From Magicicada cassinii (lineage: Eukaryota; Arthropoda; Insecta; Hemiptera; Cicadidae), in the NCBI GenBank assembly GCA_028571305.1, contig JAOXNS010377620.1:1-20777 (forward strand): 20,777 bases of DNA. Reading direction: 5' to 3'. A program made the position numbers and the translations under genes. A model generated the notes under the pieces. The model ran no database searches and was not told where the DNA came from. It was given only the letters and a program-made list of their open reading frames with translations. This document shows, in pieces, positions 19,460 through 20,777 of the stretch (the first letter of the stretch is position 1; the number at the start of each line of letters is the position of its first letter).

Positions 19460-20400
19460 TTATTAATAATAAAATCCAGTTCTTCCATCATCATTTTCTT
19501 GTTCAGAGTCAGACACTGAGCTGCATAAAGCGGGTCAGACACTCAGACACTCGGGCGAATTACTGTTGAATAATGCCTAAGTTTGGCATTAATGGATATA
19601 GATTTCTTGTTATATGTGTCCTTAGTTAAATGGTAAGCAGCTTTCATCTTATTAACGTGTGCTGTAATGGATTCTTTCCCTGAGACATTTTGTTCAATAA
19701 TTTCTCCAAAATACTTGAATTTTTCAGTTCCATAGATTTGCCCGTATCGAGTTTCGATTTTCTTGGATATTGTTTTGTTGTTTGTCATAAACTTAGTTTT
19801 TTTGAAAGAAATTTGTAAATCCGCTCTTTCGGCTTGGTTTATCAGCAATTCCACGTGTCTAATGGCTGTTTCTACTGAATCTGCCAGAATTGCTAGATCA
19901 TCGGCAAACGGTAGGCAATCTATTGACAAGTTCTCTCTGCTATAATCTAGTCTAATTCCCTGGCTAATGTGATTTTCCTCCAATGATTTTCTGTATTCTC
20001 TTATTACTTTTTCCAGAACGCAGTTAACAAGCAACGGTGATAGTCCATCTCCTTGTCTGACTCCTGTCTTAATTACAAACTGTCTAGAAATTTCACCTCT
20101 GAATTTCATTTTGGAGTAGGTGTTCGTCAGCGTTTGTTTGTTTAAATTTGTTGTTGTATTATCCAAGTCAAATTCATTACGGATTTTGAACAATGATCAG
20201 TTGAGTCATATGCCTTCTATTTACAAAATCTTTTGATCTTCATTTCAAAGATGTGAGTTAAGTTGTTTCTCTGCTCTGAACAATAATGTTTTGATACGAT
20301 TTTATAGGTAACCGTCTCTAAAAGCGGAAGAGCCAGCGGGTGATCAACGGCATAGGACCTCCAGGACTAACAATCTTGGTTGTATCTTGGATCAGCTGAA
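19459..20400 (-). mobile_element. LINE reverse-transcriptase relic, relatively young
   Basis: The minus-strand frame 20193-19543 (216 codons) is the core of a non-LTR reverse transcriptase. It carries NKQTLTNTYSKMKFRGEIS, then GVRQGDGLSPLLVN (residues 44-57), CVLEKVIRE, CLPFADDLAIL (catalytic FADD at about 19897-19908), KAAYHLTKDTYNKKS and LRHYSTVIRPSV. After a small tandem duplication the match resumes in another frame as LYAAQCLTLNKK down to the GT repeat. Upstream, KAYDSTDH (motif A) sits near 20200 one frame away, and YKIVSK plus LLFRAEKQL near 20250-20310. The finger region between these two pieces is shortened, which indicates an internal deletion. Endonuclease and 3' end are missing. 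It differs in sequence from the LINE relic upstream of the gene, so it is another family. Its long open frame implies it is younger than the other relics here. Confidence 0.9.
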
Positions 20401-20615
20401 ACACTCCTAACCTACCAGCAAAACTTTGTTCAACGGTACAGCATGGTGGAAAGTCAGAATTTATGTTTTATTATAACTTTAATAAATTAAATATTAATTT
20501 CGAATTAATATTATTCTTGTAAACAAGTATTATTTATTAATAATTGTAATGATTACACACGAATAATTGTGAAAATATACATAAATGGTCTAATATAGGC
20601 CTATGTGTACGTATA

Positions 20616-20777
20616 CAGTGGAACTTGGTTATAACGTCATTGACGGGACCAAAAAAATAATGACGTTATGTCCGAGTGACGTTATAAAAGAGTCGTTATA
20701 AAAAGACCCTTTTTAATCACTAGTAAGGAAGGAGAAATAAAAAAAAAGATCTTTGCATTATTAACATTATTCGTGAT
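20616..20777. mobile_element. End of a Tigger/pogo-like DNA transposon (cut by window edge)
   Basis: The sequence starts CAGTGGAACTTGGTTATAACGT directly after a TA dinucleotide (20614-20615). That is the usual pogo/Tigger terminus (CAGT..AACCTCG.TTATAACG) beside its TA target duplication. Further GACGTTATA and TCGTTATAA words follow in series, as is typical of subterminal repeats in these elements. ATAACGTCATT (20631-20641) is exactly inverted as AATGACGTTAT (20659-20669). No transposase is visible before the window ends, so it may be a full element or a short non-autonomous copy. Confidence 0.75.

Noticed and set aside
19345-19569. His-Thr or Cys-Val repeat proteins over the GT tract
   Set aside because: Pure translation of a dinucleotide microsatellite; only the LYAAQCLTLNKK part is meaningful, and it belongs to the LINE relic.
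1-20777. A multi-gene defence, biosynthetic or CRISPR-like system
   Set aside because: Only one intact protein gene is present. The remaining coding traces are transposon fossils, and no spaced direct-repeat array exists.

Overview
The window looks like nuclear DNA of an arthropod, most likely a hemimetabolous insect with a repeat-rich genome. It is AT-rich, dominated by intergenic or intronic sequence and decayed transposons, and carries one clear protein gene. That gene is an insect-type secreted GMC oxidoreductase with a probable spliced 5' UTR. Species cannot be fixed from the sequence. The style of the LINE relics is one I associate with cockroach, termite and stick-insect genomes, but that is an impression only.

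Layout. Positions 1-2080 are AT-rich DNA with a (TG)n microsatellite and no recognisable gene. At 2295-3790 on the minus strand lies a broken Helitron: a PIF1-type helicase followed through several frames from before Walker A to its C-terminal end. Positions 3800-8290 are mostly featureless, with a short G+C-richer island (5755-6032) and a duplicated AP-1-like site (6285-6326). At 8300-8960 (minus) is the decayed C-terminal end of an R1-clade LINE. A 96-bp near-palindromic fold-back element lies at 10878-10973, and a Z-DNA-prone purine/pyrimidine run at 11251-11306. Two candidate core promoters follow: an Inr plus donor-bounded exon at 12238-12379, and a TATA plus Inr pair at 12967-13000. At 15840-16870 (minus) is a second LINE relic covering the reverse transcriptase and C-terminal region.

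The GMC gene has its whole coding sequence in one exon, 17164-19044. A 3' splice acceptor sits two bases before the ATG, and a poly(A) signal lies at 19090. Downstream are a long pure (GT)n tract (19382-19458), a third LINE relic of a different lineage whose catalytic FADD is preserved (19459-20400, minus), and one end of a Tigger/pogo-like DNA transposon with a TA target site (20616 to the window end).

The sequence supports a single host gene set among unrelated mobile-element fossils. I found no operon-like or multi-gene system. The points most worth a second look are the intronless GMC coding exon with a histidine where insect relatives usually carry asparagine, its candidate upstream promoter exons, and several relics so degraded that simple ORF calling misses them.
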